Source: Lycocorax pyrrhopterus obiensis
Lineage: Eukaryota > Chordata > Aves > Passeriformes > Paradisaeidae
Reading direction: 5' to 3'
DNA: 64,000 bases
Assembly (NCBI GenBank): GCA_014706295.1
Contig: JACSVZ010000053.1
Span: 29,665-93,664, forward strand
The first letter of the stretch is position 1, and each line of letters opens with the position of its first letter. The position numbers were made by a program, and so were the translations under genes. The notes under the pieces were generated by a model that was given only the letters and a program-made list of their open reading frames with translations, made no database searches and had not been told where the DNA came from. This document shows positions 10,053-23,443 of this stretch, in pieces.

Positions 10053-11150
10053 GAAGCCCAGGGCCCTGTGGAGTATGGGTGCTGTCAAAGCCTTAGCAGA
10101 GAATTTCTTCTGCTCTCTGCAGCATTTTGTGAGAGCTGTCTCTTTCCCATGCTAGTGATTGAAACAATGTTTTGGTCTTGTCAACGTCTTTCACCTGCAA
10201 ATGGTTTTGCATGATTGGTGTGGTTCCAAGCAGAAAAAGCTTCCGAGCTGGCTGTCTTGGAACTTGAGCAAAGCCTTCAAGGGGTGGATGGCCGAGAAAC
10301 CAATTGCCTTCTGCCATTTGACACACTTTTGCAAAGTAACGTAGAAAAGCCTTTGGAGAGATGATGAAATTGCTTCCATTTCTCCCTGAGCCTGGAGTCT
10401 TGTGTGGTTTCTCTAGTGATGCGTGGTGAGAACAAGGACACAGGAGAGCCTTTGTGATGCTGTGCAACTCCATGGAAGCCGAGCTCCACTGTGGCACCGC
10501 AGAACAAGAAGGAAAGAAGGAAAGAAGGAAAGAAGGAGAGAAAAGAAAGAAGAAAGAAAGAATGAAGGAGAGAAAAGAAAGAAAAGAAAGAAAGAAAGAA
10601 AAGAAAGAAAGAAAGAAAGCAAGAAAGAAAGAAAGAAAGAAAGAAAGCAAAAGATTCTATGTGTGCATGCGGAATGGTTTCTCTGGGAGGCAAACGCTGA
10701 GGAATCATGAGAGCCCCCAGCCCTCCCTTCCTCTTCTCTCCCTTCGGTTCGTGTATCTGAGCTGGAGTCATATGGTATGGAATATGCCCTTGGCTGGGAG
10801 AGAGTTGAGAGTGGCCACAGAAGTGGCCGTGGCACTGTTTGCATGCTGTCCCTGCTGCTTCGCTCGCAGCCACTGCCGGGCCAGTACCTCTGAGCCAGCC
10901 ACTCCTAAAGCCAAGGGCCCACTGGGACACTGCAGGGGCTGATGGAAGCCAGCCGCCATGGTGACACAGCGAGGCTGCACCGAATCCACGGTGCTTTGTG
11001 ACGCGGTGGCTCCCAGGAGAGCCTTTATGATGCTGCGCACCTCCATGGAAGCCTGGCTCTACTGTGACACCACAGAAGCTCAGGGAACCCAGGAGAGTCT
11101 TGGTGATGCTGTGCAAGCAACCATGAGCGTGGCTGCACTGTGACAGCACC
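10053..11150 (+). repeat. Composite unit 7 (collapsed, 2-monomer array)
   Basis: Tract 10502-10652 (151 bp), block B 10653-10998, array 10999-11150. This is the partner of unit 3, with the same leader-terminator junction. The terminator just before this unit ends ACCAAC, a variant seen again only before unit 37. Confidence 0.94.
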
Positions 11151-12903
11151 GAAGCCCAGGGCCCTGTGGAGTATGGGTGCTGTCAAAGCCTTAGCAGAGA
11201 ATTTCTTCTGCTCTCTGCAGCATTTTGTGAGAGCTGTCTCTTTCCCATGCTAGTGATTGAAACAATGTTTTGGTCTTGTCAACGTCTTTCACCTGCAAAT
11301 GGTTTTGCATGATTGGTGTGGTTCCAAGCAGAAAAACCTTCCGAGCTGGCTGTCTTGGAACTTGAGCAAAGCCTTCAAGGGGTGGATGGCCGAGAAACCA
11401 ATTGCCTTCTGCCATTTGACACACTTTTGCAAAGTAACGTAGAAAAGCCTTTGGAGAGATGATGAAATTGCTTCCATTTCTCCCTGAGCCTGGAGTCTTG
11501 TGTGGTTTCTCTAGTGATGCGTGGTGAGAACAAGGACACAGGAGAGCCTTTGTGATGCTGTGCAACTCCATGGAAGCCGAGCTCCACTGTGGCACCGCAG
11601 AACAAGAAGGAAAGAAAGAAAGAAGGAGAGAAAAGAAAGAAAGAAAGAATGAAGGAGAGAAAAGAAAGAAAGAAAAGAAAGAAAGAAAGAAAGAAAGAAG
11701 GAAAGAAAGAAAAAGAAAGATTCTATGTGTGCATGCGGAATGGTTTCTCTGGGAGGCAAACGCTGAGGAATCATGAGAGCCCCCAGCCCTCCCTTCCTCT
11801 TCTCTCCCTTCGGTTCGTGTATCTGAGCTGGAGTCATATGGTATGGAATATGCCCTTGGCTGGGAGAGAGTTGAGAGTGGCCACAGAAGTGGGCGTGGCA
11901 CTGTTTGCATGCTGTCCCTGCTGCTTCGCTCGCAGCCACTGCCGGGCCAGTACCTCTGAGCCAGCCACTCCTAAAGCCAAGGGCCCACTGGGACACTGCA
12001 GGGGCTGATGGAAGCCAGCCGCCATGGTGACACAGCGAGGCTGCACCGAATCCACGGTGCTTTGTGACGCGGTGGCTCCCAGGAGAGCCTTTATGATGCT
12101 GCGCACCTCCATGGAAGCCTGGCTCCACTGTGACACCACAGAAGCTCAGGGAACCCAGGAGAGCCTTTGTGATGCTGTGCAAACACATGGAAGCCTGGCT
12201 CCACTGTGACACCAGTAAATCTCAGGGAACCCCGGAGAGCCTTTGTGATGCTGTGGAAAACATTCACGGTAACCTGGCTCCACTGTGACCCCACAGGTGC
12301 TCAGGGAACCCAGGAGAGGCTTTGTGATGCTGTGCAACTGCACGGAAGCCTGGCTCCACTGTGACACCACAGGTGCTCAGGGAACCCAGGAGAGCCTTTG
12401 TGATGCTGTGGAACTGCATTGAAGCCTGGCTCCACTGTGACCCTACAGAAGCTCAGGGAACCCAGGAGAGCCTTTGTGATGCTGTGGAACTGCACAGAAG
12501 TCTGGCTCCACTGTGACACCAGTAAATCTCAGGGAACACAGGAGAGCCTTTGTGATGCTGTGCAACTGCACGGAAGCCTGGCTCCACTGTGACACCACAG
12601 AAGCTCAGGGAAGCCAGGAGAGCCTTTGTGATGCTGTGCAAACACATGGAAGCCTGGCTCCACTGTGACACCACAGAAGCTCAGGGAAGCCAGGAGAGCC
12701 TTTGTGATGCTGTGGAACTGCACGGAAGCCTGGCTCCACTGTGACACCACAGAAGCTCAGGGAACCCAGGAGAGCCTTTGTGATGCTGTGGAACTGCACG
12801 GAAGCCTGGCTCTACTGTGACACCACAGAAGCTCAGGGAACCCAGGAGAGTCTTGGTGATGCTGTGCAAGCAACCATGAGCGTGGCTGCACTGTGACACC
12901 ACC
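11151..12903 (+). repeat. Composite unit 8 (11 monomers)
   Basis: Tract 11600-11718 (119 bp, the shortest in the window), block B 11719-12064 with GTGGGCG, array 12065-12903 with the 79-bp monomer at 12217-12295. It resembles unit 4 but lacks one body monomer. Confidence 0.94.
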
Positions 12904-13454
12904 GAAGCCCAGGGCCCTGTGGAGTATGGGTGCTGTCAAAGCCTTAGCAGAGAATTTCTTCTGCTCTCTGCAGCATTTTGTGAGAGCTGTCTCTTTCCCA
13001 TGCTAGTGATTGAAACAATGTTTTGGTCTTGTCAACGTCTTTCACCTGCAAATGGTTTTGCATGATTGGTGTGGTTCCAAGCAGAAAAAGCTTCCGAGCT
13101 GGCTGTCTTGGAACTTGAGCAAAGCCTTCAAGGGGTGGATGGCCGAGAAACCAATTGCCTTCTGCCATTTGACACACTTTTGCAAAGTAACGTAGAAAAG
13201 CCTTTGGAGAGATGATGAAATTGCTTCCATTTCTCCCTGAGCCTGGAGTCTTGTGTGGTTTCTCTAGTGATGCGTGGTGAGAACAAGGACACAGGAGAGC
13301 CTTTGTGATGCTGTGCAACTCCATGGAAGCCGAGCTCCACTGTGGCACCGCAGAACAAGAAGGAAAGAAGGAAAGAAGGAAAGAAAGAAAGAAGGAGAGA
13401 AAAGAAAGAAAGAAAGAATGAAGGAGAGAAAAGAAAGAAAGAAAGAAAGAAGAA

Positions 13455-13519
<65 letters not shown>

Positions 13520-14883
13520 AAAAGATTCTATGTGTGCATGCGGAATGGTTTCTCTGGGAGGCAAACGCTGAGGAATCATGAGAGCCCCCAGCCCTCCCTT
13601 CCTCTTCTCTCCCTTCGGTTCGTGTATCTGAGCTGGAGTCATATGGTATGGAATATGCCCTTGGCTGGGAGAGAGTTGAGAGTGGCCACAGAAGTGGCCG
13701 TGGCACTGTTTGCATGCTGTCCCTGCTGCTTCGCTCGCAGCCACTGCCGGGCCAGTACCTCTGAGCCAGCCACTCCTAAAGCCAAGGGCCCACTGGGACA
13801 CTGCAGGGGCTGATGGAAGCCAGCCGCCATGGTGACACAGCGAGGCTGCACCGAATCCACGGTGCTTTGTGACGCGGTGGCTCCCAGGAGAGCCTTTATG
13901 ATGCTGCGCACCTCCATGGAAGCCTGGCTCCACTGTGACACCACAGAAGCTCAGGGAACCCAGGAGAGCCTTTGTGATGCTGTGCAAACACATGGAACCC
14001 TGGCTCCACTGTGACACCAGTAAATCTCAGGGAACCCCGGAGAGCCTTTGTGATGCTGTGGAAAACATTCACTGAATGCTGTGGAAAACATTCACGGTAA
14101 CCTGGCTCCACTGTGACCCCACAGAAGCTCAGGGAACCAAGGAGAGCCTTTGTGATGCTGTGCAACTGCATGGAACCCTGGCTCCACTGTGACACCACAG
14201 GTGCTCAGGGAACCCAGGAGAGGCTTTGTGATGCTGTGCAACTGCACGGAAGCCTGGCTCCACTGTGACACCACAGAAGCTCAGGGAACCAAGGAGAGCC
14301 TTTGTGATGCTGTGCAACTGCACAGAAGCCTGGCTCCACTGTGACACCACAGGTGCTCAGGGAACCCAGGAGAGCCTTTGTGATGCTGTGGAAATGCACG
14401 TAAGCCTGGCTCCACTGTGACACCAGTAAATCTCAGGGAACACAGGAGAGCCTTTGTGATGCTGTGCAACTGCACGGAAGCCTGGCTCCACTGTGACACC
14501 ACAGAAGCTCAGGGAACCAAGGAGAGCCTTTGTGATGCTGTGCAAACACATGGAACCCTGGCTCCACTGTGACACCACAGAAGCTCAGGGAAGCCAGGAG
14601 AGCCTTTGTGATGCTGTGGAACTGCACGGAAGCCTGGCTCCACTGTGACACCACAGAAGCTCAGGGAAGCCAGGAGAGCCTTTGTGATGCTGTGGAACTG
14701 CACGGAAGCCTGGCTCCACTGTGACACCACAGAAGCTCAGGGAAGCCAGGAGAGCCTTTGTGATGCTGTGGAACTGCACGGAAGCCTGGCTCTACTGTGA
14801 CACCACAGAAGCTCAGGGAACCCAGGAGAGTCTTGGTGATGCTGTGCAAGCAACCATGAGCGTGGCTGCACTGTGACACCACC
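12904..14883 (+). repeat. Composite unit 9 (13 monomers)
   Basis: Tract 13353-13523 (171 bp, includes GAAGAAGAAG steps and ends GAAAAAG), block B 13524-13869, array 13870-14883. This is the longest array in the left domain and it carries GAAATGCACGTAAG as in unit 5. Confidence 0.94.
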
Positions 14884-15410
14884 GAAGCCCAGGGCCCTGT
14901 GGAGTATGGGTGCTGTCAAAGCCTTAGCAGAGAATTTCTTCTGCTCTCTGCAGCATTTTGTGAGAGCTGTCTCTTTCCCATGCTAGTGATTGAAACAATG
15001 TTTTGGTCTTGTCAACGTCTTTCACCTGCAAATGGTTTTGCATGATTGGTGTGGTTCCAAGCAGAAAAAGCTTCCGAGCTGGCTGTCTTGGAACTTGAGC
15101 AAAGCCTTCAAGGGGTGGATGGCCGAGAAACCAATTGCCTTCTGCCATTTGACACACTTTTGCAAAGTAACGTAGAAAAGCCTTTGGAGAGATGATGAAA
15201 TTGCTTCCATTTCTCCCTGAGCCTGGAGTCTTGTGTGGTTTCTCTAGTGATGCGTGGTGAGAACAAGGACACAGGAGAGCCTTTGTGATGCTGTGCAACT
15301 CCATGGAAGCCGAGCTCCACTGTGGCACCGCAGAACAAGAAGGAAAGAAGGAAAGAAGGAAAGAAAGAAAGAAGGAGAGAAAAGAAAGAAAGAAAGAATG
15401 AAGGAGAGAA

Positions 15411-15442
<32 letters not shown>

Positions 15443-16623
15443 AAAAGAAAGAAAGAAAGAAGAAAGAAAGAAAGAAAGAAAGAAAGCAAAAGATTCTATG
15501 TGTGCATGCGGAATGGTTTCTCTGGGAGGCAAACGCTGAGGAATCATGAGAGCCCCCAGCCCTCCCTTCCTCTTCTCTCCCTTCGGTTCGTGTATCTGAG
15601 CTGGAGTCATATGGTATGGAATATGCCCTTGGCTGGGAGAGAGTTGAGAGTGGCCACAGAAGTGGCCGTGGCACTGTTTGCATGCTGTCCCTGCTGCTTC
15701 GCTCGCAGCCACTGCCGGGCCAGTACCTCTGAGCCAGCCACTCCTAAAGCCAAGGGCCCACTGGGACACTGCAGGGGCTGATGGAAGCCAGCCGCCATGG
15801 TGACACAGCGAGGCTGCACCGAATCCACGGTGCTTTGTGACGCGGTGGCTCCCAGGAGAGCCTTTATGATGCTGCGCACCTCCATGGAAGCCTGGCTCCA
15901 CTGTGACACCACAGAAGCTCAGGGAACCCAGGAGAGCCTTTGTGATGCTGTGCAAACACATGGAAGCCTGGCTCCACTGTGACACCAGTAAATCTCAGGG
16001 AACCCCGGAGAGCCTTTGTGATGCTGTGGAAAACATTCACTGAATGCTGTGGAAAACATTCACGGTAACCTGGCTCCACTGTGACCCCACAGAAGCTCAG
16101 GGAACCAAGGAGAGCCTTTGTGATGCTGTGCAACTGCATGGAACCCTGGCTCCACTGTGACACCACAGGTGCTCAGGGAACCCAGGAGAGGCTTTGTGAT
16201 GCTGTGGAACTGCACGGAAGCCTGGCTCCACTGTGACACCACAGAAGCTCAGGGAACCCAGGAGAGCCTTTGTGATGCTGTGCAACTGCACAGAAGCCTG
16301 GCTCCACTGTGACACCACAGGTGCTCAGGGAACCAAGGAGAGCCTTTGTGATGCTGTGCAACTGCACGGAAGCCTGGCTCCACTGTGACACCACAGAAGC
16401 TCAGGGAACCCAGGAGAACCTTTGTGATGCTGTGCAAACACATGGAACCCTGGCTCCACTGTGACACCACAGAAGCTCAGGGAAGCCAGGAGAGCCTTTG
16501 TGATGCTGTGCACCTGCACGGAAGCCTGGCTCTACTGTGACACCACAGAAGCTCAGGGAACCCAGGAGAGTCTTGGTGATGCTGTGCAGGCAACCATGAG
16601 CGTGGCTGCACTGTGACACCACC
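14884..16623 (+). repeat. Composite unit 10 (10 monomers)
   Basis: Tract 15333-15491 (159 bp), block B 15492-15837, array 15838-16623. It holds GTGCACCTGCACGG and a terminator with CAGGCAACC. Both marks recur in central units 17, 22 and 29. Confidence 0.94.
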
Positions 16624-17168
16624 GAAGCCCAGGGCCCTGTGGAGTATGGGTGCTGTCAAAGCCTTAGCAGAGAATTTCTTCTGCTCTCTGCAGCATTTTG
16701 TGAGAGCTGTCTCTTTCCCATGCTAGTGATTGAAACAATGTTTTGGTCTTGTCAACGTCTTTCACCTGCAAATGGTTTTGCATGATTGGTGTGGTTCCAA
16801 GCAGAAAAAGCTTCCGAGCTGGCTGTCTTGGAACTTGAGCAAAGCCTTCAAGGGGTGGATGGCCGAGAAACCAATTGCCTTCTGCCATTTGACACACTTT
16901 TGCAAAGTAACGTAGAAAAGCCTTTGGAGAGATGATGAAATTGCTTCCATTTCTCCCTGAGCCTGGAGTCTTGTGTGGTTTCTCTAGTGATGCGTGGTGA
17001 GAACAAGGACACAGGAGAGCCTTTGTGATGCTGTGCAACTCCATGGAAGCCGAGCTCCACTGTGGCACCGCAGAACAAGAAGGAAAGAAGGAAAGAAGGA
17101 AAGAAGGAAAGAAGGAGAGAAAAGAAAGAAAGAAAGAATGAAGGAGAGAAAAGAAAGAAAGAAAAGAA

Positions 17169-17211
<43 letters not shown>

Positions 17212-18272
17212 CAAAAGATTCTATGTGTGCATGCGGAATGGTTTCTCTGGGAGGCAAACGCTGAGGAATCATGAGAGCCCCCAGCCCTCCCTTCCTCTTC
17301 TCTCCCTTCGGTTCGTGTATCTGAGCTGGAGTCATATGGTATGGAATATGCCCTTGGCTGGGAGAGAGTTGAGAGTGGCCACAGAAGTGGCCGTGGCACT
17401 GTTTGCATGCTGTCCCTGCTGCTTCGCTCGCAGCCACTGCCGGGCCAGTACCTCTGAGCCAGCCACTCCTAAAGCCAAGGGCCCACTGGGACACTGCAGG
17501 GGCTGATGGAAGCCAGCCGCCATGGTGACACAGCGAGGCTGCACCGAATCCACGGTGCTTTGTGACGCGGTGGCTCCCAGGAGAGCCTTTATGATGCTGC
17601 GCACCTCCATGGAAGCCTGGCTCCACTGTGACACCACAGAAGCTCAGGGAACCCAGGAGAGCCTTTGTGATGCTGTGCAAACACATGGAAGCCTGGCTCC
17701 ACTGTGACACCAGTAAATCTCAGGGAACCCCGGAGAGCCTTTGTGATGCTGTGGAAAACATTCACTGAATGCTGTGGAAAACATTCACGGTAACCTGGCT
17801 CCACTGTGACCCCACAGAAGCTCAGGGAACCAAGGAGAGCCTTTGTGATGCTGTGCAACTGCATGGAACCCTGGCTCCACTGTGACACCACAGGTGCTCA
17901 GGGAACCCAGGAGAGGCTTTGTGATGCTGTGCAACTGCACGGAAGCCTGGCTCCACTGTGACACCACAGGTGCTCAGGGAACCAAGGAGAGCCTTTGTGA
18001 TGCTGTGCAAACACATGGAACCCTGGCTCCACTGTGACACCACAGAAGCTCAGGGAAGCCAGGAGAGCCTTTGTGATGCTGTGGAACTGCACGGAAGCCT
18101 GGCTCCACTGTGACACCACAGAAGCTCAGGGAAGCCAGGAGAGCCTTTGTGATGCTGTGGAACTGCACGGAAGCCTGGCTCTACTGTGACACCACAGAAG
18201 CTCAGGGAACCCAGGAGAGTCTTGGTGATGCTGTGCAAGCAACCATGAGCGTGGCTGCACTGTGACACCACC
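16624..18272 (+). repeat. Composite unit 11 (9 monomers)
   Basis: Tract 17073-17216 (144 bp), block B 17217-17562, array 17563-18272. The array has the same monomer order as units 1 and 2, about 15 kb away. Confidence 0.94.
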
Positions 18273-18798
18273 GAAGCCCAGGGCCCTGTGGAGTATGGGT
18301 GCTGTCAAAGCCTTAGCAGAGAATTTCTTCTGCTCTCTGCAGCATTTTGTGAGAGCTGTCTCTTTCCCATGCTAGTGATTGAAACAATGTTTTGGTCTTG
18401 TCAACGTCTTTCACCTGCAAATGGTTTTGCATGATTGGTGTGGTTCCAAGCAGAAAAAGCTTCCGAGCTGGCTGTCTTGGAACTTGAGCAAAGCCTTCAA
18501 GGGGTGGATGGCCGAGAAACCAATTGCCTTCTGCCATTTGACACACTTTTGCAAAGTAACGTAGAAAAGCCTTTGGAGAGATGATGAAATTGCTTCCATT
18601 TCTCCCTGAGCCTGGAGTCTTGTGTGGTTTCTCTAGTGATGCGTGGTGAGAACAAGGACACAGGAGAGCCTTTGTGATGCTGTGCAACTCCATGGAAGCC
18701 GAGCTCCACTGTGGCACCGCAGAACAAGAAGGAAAGAAGGAAAGAAGGAAAGAAAGAAAGAAGGAGAGAAAGAAAGAAAGAAAGAATGAAGGAGAGAA

Positions 18799-18877
<79 letters not shown>

Positions 18878-20143
18878 CAAAAGATTCTATGTGTGCATGC
18901 GGAATGGTTTCTCTGGGAGGCAAACGCTGAGGAATCATGAGAGCCCCCAGCCCTCCCTTCCTCTTCTCTCCCTTCGGTTCGTGTATCTGAGCTGGAGTCA
19001 TATGGTATGGAATATGCCCTTGGCTGGGAGAGAGTTGAGAGTGGCCACAGAAGTGGCCGTGGCACTGTTTGCATGCTGTCCCTGCTGCTTCGCTCGCAGC
19101 CACTGCCGGGCCAGTACCTCTGAGCCAGCCACTCCTAAAGCCAAGGGCCCACTGGGACACTGCAGGGGCTGATGGAAGCCAGCCGCCATGGTGACACAGC
19201 GAGGCTGCACCGAATCCACGGTGCTTTGTGACGCGGTGGCTCCCAGGAGAGCCTTTATGATGCTGCGCACCTCCATGGAAGCCTGGCTCCACTGTGACAC
19301 CACAGAAGCTCAGGGAACCCAGGAGAGCCTTTGTGATGCTGTGCAAACACATGGAAGCCTGGCTCCACTGTGACACCAGTAAATCTCAGGGAACCCCGGA
19401 GAGCCTTTGTGATGCTGTGGAAAACATTCACGGTAACCTGGCTCCACTGTGACCCCACAGGTGCTCAGGGAACCCAGGAGAGGCTTTGTGATGCTGTGCA
19501 ACTGCACGGAAGCCTGGCTCCACTGTGACACCACAGAAGCTCAGGGAACCAAGGAGAGCCTTTGTGATGCTGTGCAACTGCACAGAAGCCTGGCTCCACT
19601 GTGACACCACAGGTGCTCAGGGAACCCAGGAGAGCCTTTGTGATGCTGTGGAACTGCATTGAAGCCTGGCTCCACTGTGACCCCACAGAAGCTCAGGGAA
19701 CCCAGGAGAGCCTTTGTGATGCTGTGGAACTGCACGGAAGTCTGGCTCCACTGTGACACCAGTAAATCTCAGGGAACACAGGAGAGCCTTTGTGATGCTG
19801 TGGAACTGCACGGAAGCCTGGCTCCACTGTGACACCACAGAAGCTCAGGGAACCCAGGAGAGCCTTTGTGATGCTGTGCAAACACATGGAAGCCTGGCTC
19901 CACTGTGACACCACAGAAGCTCAGGGAAGCCAGGAGAGCCTTTGTGATGCTGTGGAACTGCACGGAAGCCTGGCTCCACTGTGACACCACAGAAGCTCAG
20001 GGAACCCAGGAGAGCCTTTGTGATGCTGTGGAACTGCACGGAAGCCTGGCTCTACTGTGGCACCACAGAAGCTCAGGGAACCCAGGAGAGTCTTGGTGAT
20101 GCTGTGCAAGCAACCATGAGCGTGGCTGCACTGTGACACCACC
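18273..20143 (+). repeat. Composite unit 12 (12 monomers)
   Basis: Tract 18722-18882 (161 bp, ending in a long clean GAAA run), block B 18883-19228, array 19229-20143 with the 79-bp monomer at 19381-19459. Confidence 0.94.
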
Positions 20144-21968
20144 GAAGCCCAGGGCCCTGTGGAGTATGGGTGCTGTCAAAGCCTTAGCAGAGAATTTCTT
20201 CTGCTCTCTGCAGCATTTTGTGAGAGCTGTCTCTTTCCCATGCTAGTGATTGAAACAATGTTTTGGTCTTGTCAACGTCTTTCACCTGCAAATGGTTTTG
20301 CATGATTGGTGTGGTTCCAAGCAGAAAAAGCTTCCGAGCTGGCTGTCTTGGAACTTGAGCAAAGCCTTCAAGGGGTGGATGGCCGAGAAACCAATTGCCT
20401 TCTGCCATTTGACACACTTTTGCAAAGTAACGTAGAAAAGCCTTTGGAGAGATGATGAAATTGCTTCCATTTCTCCCTGAGCCTGGAGTCTTGTGTGGTT
20501 TCTCTAGTGATGCGTGGTGAGAACAAGGACACAGGAGAGCCTTTGTGATGCTGTGCAACTCCATGGAAGCCGAGCTCCACTGTGGCACCGCAGAACAAGA
20601 AGGAAAGAAGGAAAGAAGGAAAGAAAGAAAGAAGGAGAGAAAAGAAAGAAAGAAAGAATGAAGGAGAGAAAAGAAAGAAAGAAAAGAAAGAAAACAAAGA
20701 AAGAAAGAAAGAAAAAGAAAGAAAGAAAGAAGAAAGAAAGAAGAAAGAAAGAAAGCAAAAGATTCTATGTGTGCATGCGGAATGGTTTCTCTGGGAGGCA
20801 AACGCTGAGGAATCATGAGAGCCCCCAGCCCTCCCTTCCTCTTCTCTCCCTTCGGTTCGTGTATCTGAGCTGGAGTCATATGGTATGGAATATGCCCTTG
20901 GCTGGGAGAGAGTTGAGAGTGGCCACAGAAGTGGGCGTGGCACTGTTTGCATGCTGTCCCTGCTGCTTCGCTCGCAGCCACTGCCGGGCCAGTACCTCTG
21001 AGCCAGCCACTCCTAAAGCCAAGGGCCCACTGGGACACTGCAGGGGCTGATGGAAGCCAGCCGCCATGGTGACACAGCGAGGCTGCACCGAATCCACGGT
21101 GCTTTGTGACGCGGTGGCTCCCAGGAGAGCCTTTATGATGCTGCGCACCTCCATGGAAGCCTGGCTCCACTGTGACACCACAGAAGCTCAGGGAACCCAG
21201 GAGAGCCTTTGTGATGCTGTGCAAACACATGGAAGCCTGGCTCCACTGTGACACCAGTAAATCTCAGGGAACCCCGGAGAGCCTTTGTGATGCTGTGGAA
21301 AACATTCACTGAATGCTGTGGAAAACATTCACGGTAACCTGGCTCCACTGTGACCCCACAGAAGCTCAGGGAACCAAGGAGAGCCTTTGTGATGCTGTGC
21401 AACTGCATGGAACCCTGGCTCCACTGTGACACCACAGGTGCTCAGGGAACCCAGGAGAGGCTTTGTGATGCTGTGGAACTGCACGGAAGCCTGGCTCCAC
21501 TGTGACACCACAGAAGCTCAGGGAACCCAGGAGAGCCTTTGTGATGCTGTGCAACTGCACAGAAGCCTGGCTCCACTGTGACACCACAGGTGCTCAGGGA
21601 ACCAAGGAGAGCCTTTGTGATGCTGTGCAACTGCACGGAAGCCTGGCTCCACTGTGACACCACAGAAGCTCAGGGAAGCCAGGAGAGCCTTTGTGATGCT
21701 GTGGAACTGCACGGAAGCCTGGCTCCACTGTGACACCACAGAAGCTCAGGGAACCCAGGAGAGCCTTTGTGATGCTGTGGAACTGCACGGAAGCCTGGCT
21801 CCACTGTGACACCACAGAAGCTCAGGGAAGCCAGGAGAGCCTTTGTGATGCTGTGCAACTGCACGGAAGCCTGGCTCTACTGTGACACCACAGAAGCTCA
21901 GGGAACCCAGGAGAGTCTTGGTGATGCTGTGCAAGCAACCATGAGCGTGGCTGCACTGTGACACCACC
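20144..21968 (+). repeat. Composite unit 13 (11 monomers)
   Basis: Tract 20593-20760 (168 bp, with a private AAAACAAAG break), block B 20761-21106 with GTGGGCG, array 21107-21968 with one 102-bp monomer. The array resembles unit 10 in its first half and the GAACTGCACGG-rich type in its second. Confidence 0.93.
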
Positions 21969-23443
21969 GAAGCCCAGGGCCCTGTGGAGTATGGGTGCTG
22001 TCAAAGCCTTAGCAGAGAATTTCTTCTGCTCTCTGCAGCATTTTGTGAGAGCTGTCTCTTTCCCATGCTAGTGATTGAAACAATGTTTTGGTCTTGTCAA
22101 CGTCTTTCACCTGCAAATGGTTTTGCATGATTGGTGTGGTTCCAAGCAGAAAAAGCTTCCGAGCTGGCTGTCTTGGAACTTGAGCAAAGCCTTCAAGGGG
22201 TGGATGGCCGAGAAACCAATTGCCTTCTGCCATTTGACACACTTTTGCAAAGTAACGTAGAAAAGCCTTTGGAGAGATGATGAAATTGCTTCCATTTCTC
22301 CCTGAGCCTGGAGTCTTGTGTGGTTTCTCTAGTGATGCGTGGTGAGAACAAGGACACAGGAGAGCCTTTGTGATGCTGTGCAACTCCATGGAAGCCGAGC
22401 TCCACTGTGGCACCGCAGAACAAGAAGGAAAGAAGGAAAGAAGGAAAGAAGGAGAGAAAAGAAAGAAAGAAAGAATGAAGGAGAGAAAAGAAAGAAAAGA
22501 AAGAAAGAAAGAAAAGAAAGAAAGAAAGAAAGCAAGAAAGAAAGAAAGAAAGAAAGAAAGCAAAAGATTCTATGTGTGCATGCGGAATGGTTTCTCTGGG
22601 AGGCAAACGCTGAGGAATCATGAGAGCCCCCAGCCCTCCCTTCCTCTTCTCTCCCTTCGGTTCGTGTATCTGAGCTGGAGTCATATGGTATGGAATATGC
22701 CCTTGGCTGGGAGAGAGTTGAGAGTGGCCACAGAAGTGGGCGTGGCACTGTTTGCATGCTGTCCCTGCTGCTTCGCTCGCAGCCACTGCCGGGCCAGTAC
22801 CTCTGAGCCAGCCACTCCTAAAGCCAAGGGCCCACTGGGACACTGCAGGGGCTGATGGAAGCCAGCCGCCATGGTGACACAGCGAGGCTGCACCGAATCC
22901 ACGGTGCTTTGTGACGCGGTGGCTCCCAGGAGAGCCTTTATGATGCTGCGCACCTCCATGGAAGCCTGGCTCCACTGTGACACCACAGAAGCTCAGGGAA
23001 CCAAGGAGAGCCTTTGTGATGCTGTGCAACTGCATGGAACCCTGGCTCCACTGTGACACCACAGGTGCTCAGGGAACCCAGGAGAGGCTTTGTGATGCTG
23101 TGCAACTGCACGGAAGCCTGGCTCCACTGTGACACCACAGGTGCTCAGGGAACCAAGGAGAGCCTTTGTGATGCTGTGCAAACACATGGAACCCTGGCTC
23201 CACTGTGACACCACAGAAGCTCAGGGAAGCCAGGAGAGCCTTTGTGATGCTGTGGAACTGCACGGAAGCCTGGCTCCACTGTGACACCACAGAAGCTCAG
23301 GGAAGCCAGGAGAGCCTTTGTGATGCTGTGGAACTGCACGGAAGCCTGGCTCTACTGTGACACCACAGAAGCTCAGGGAACCCAGGAGAGTCTTGGTGAT
23401 GCTGTGCAAGCAACCATGAGCGTGGCTGCACTGTGACACCACC
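21969..23443 (+). repeat. Composite unit 14 (7 monomers)
   Basis: Tract 22418-22565 (148 bp, same layout as units 2 and 27), block B 22566-22911 with GTGGGCG, array 22912-23443. There is no 102-bp monomer; leader and body join directly, leaving exactly seven 76-bp steps. Confidence 0.94.

Larger units (their letters stand above)
10053..16623 (+). repeat. Left super-repeat, copy 2 (units 7-10, 6571 bp)
   Basis: This is the second copy of the four-unit order. Relative to copy 1 the second array is one monomer shorter and the third one longer. Units 11-13 (9, 12 and 11 monomers) continue the pattern only in part: unit 12 again holds the 79-bp monomer. Confidence 0.83.
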
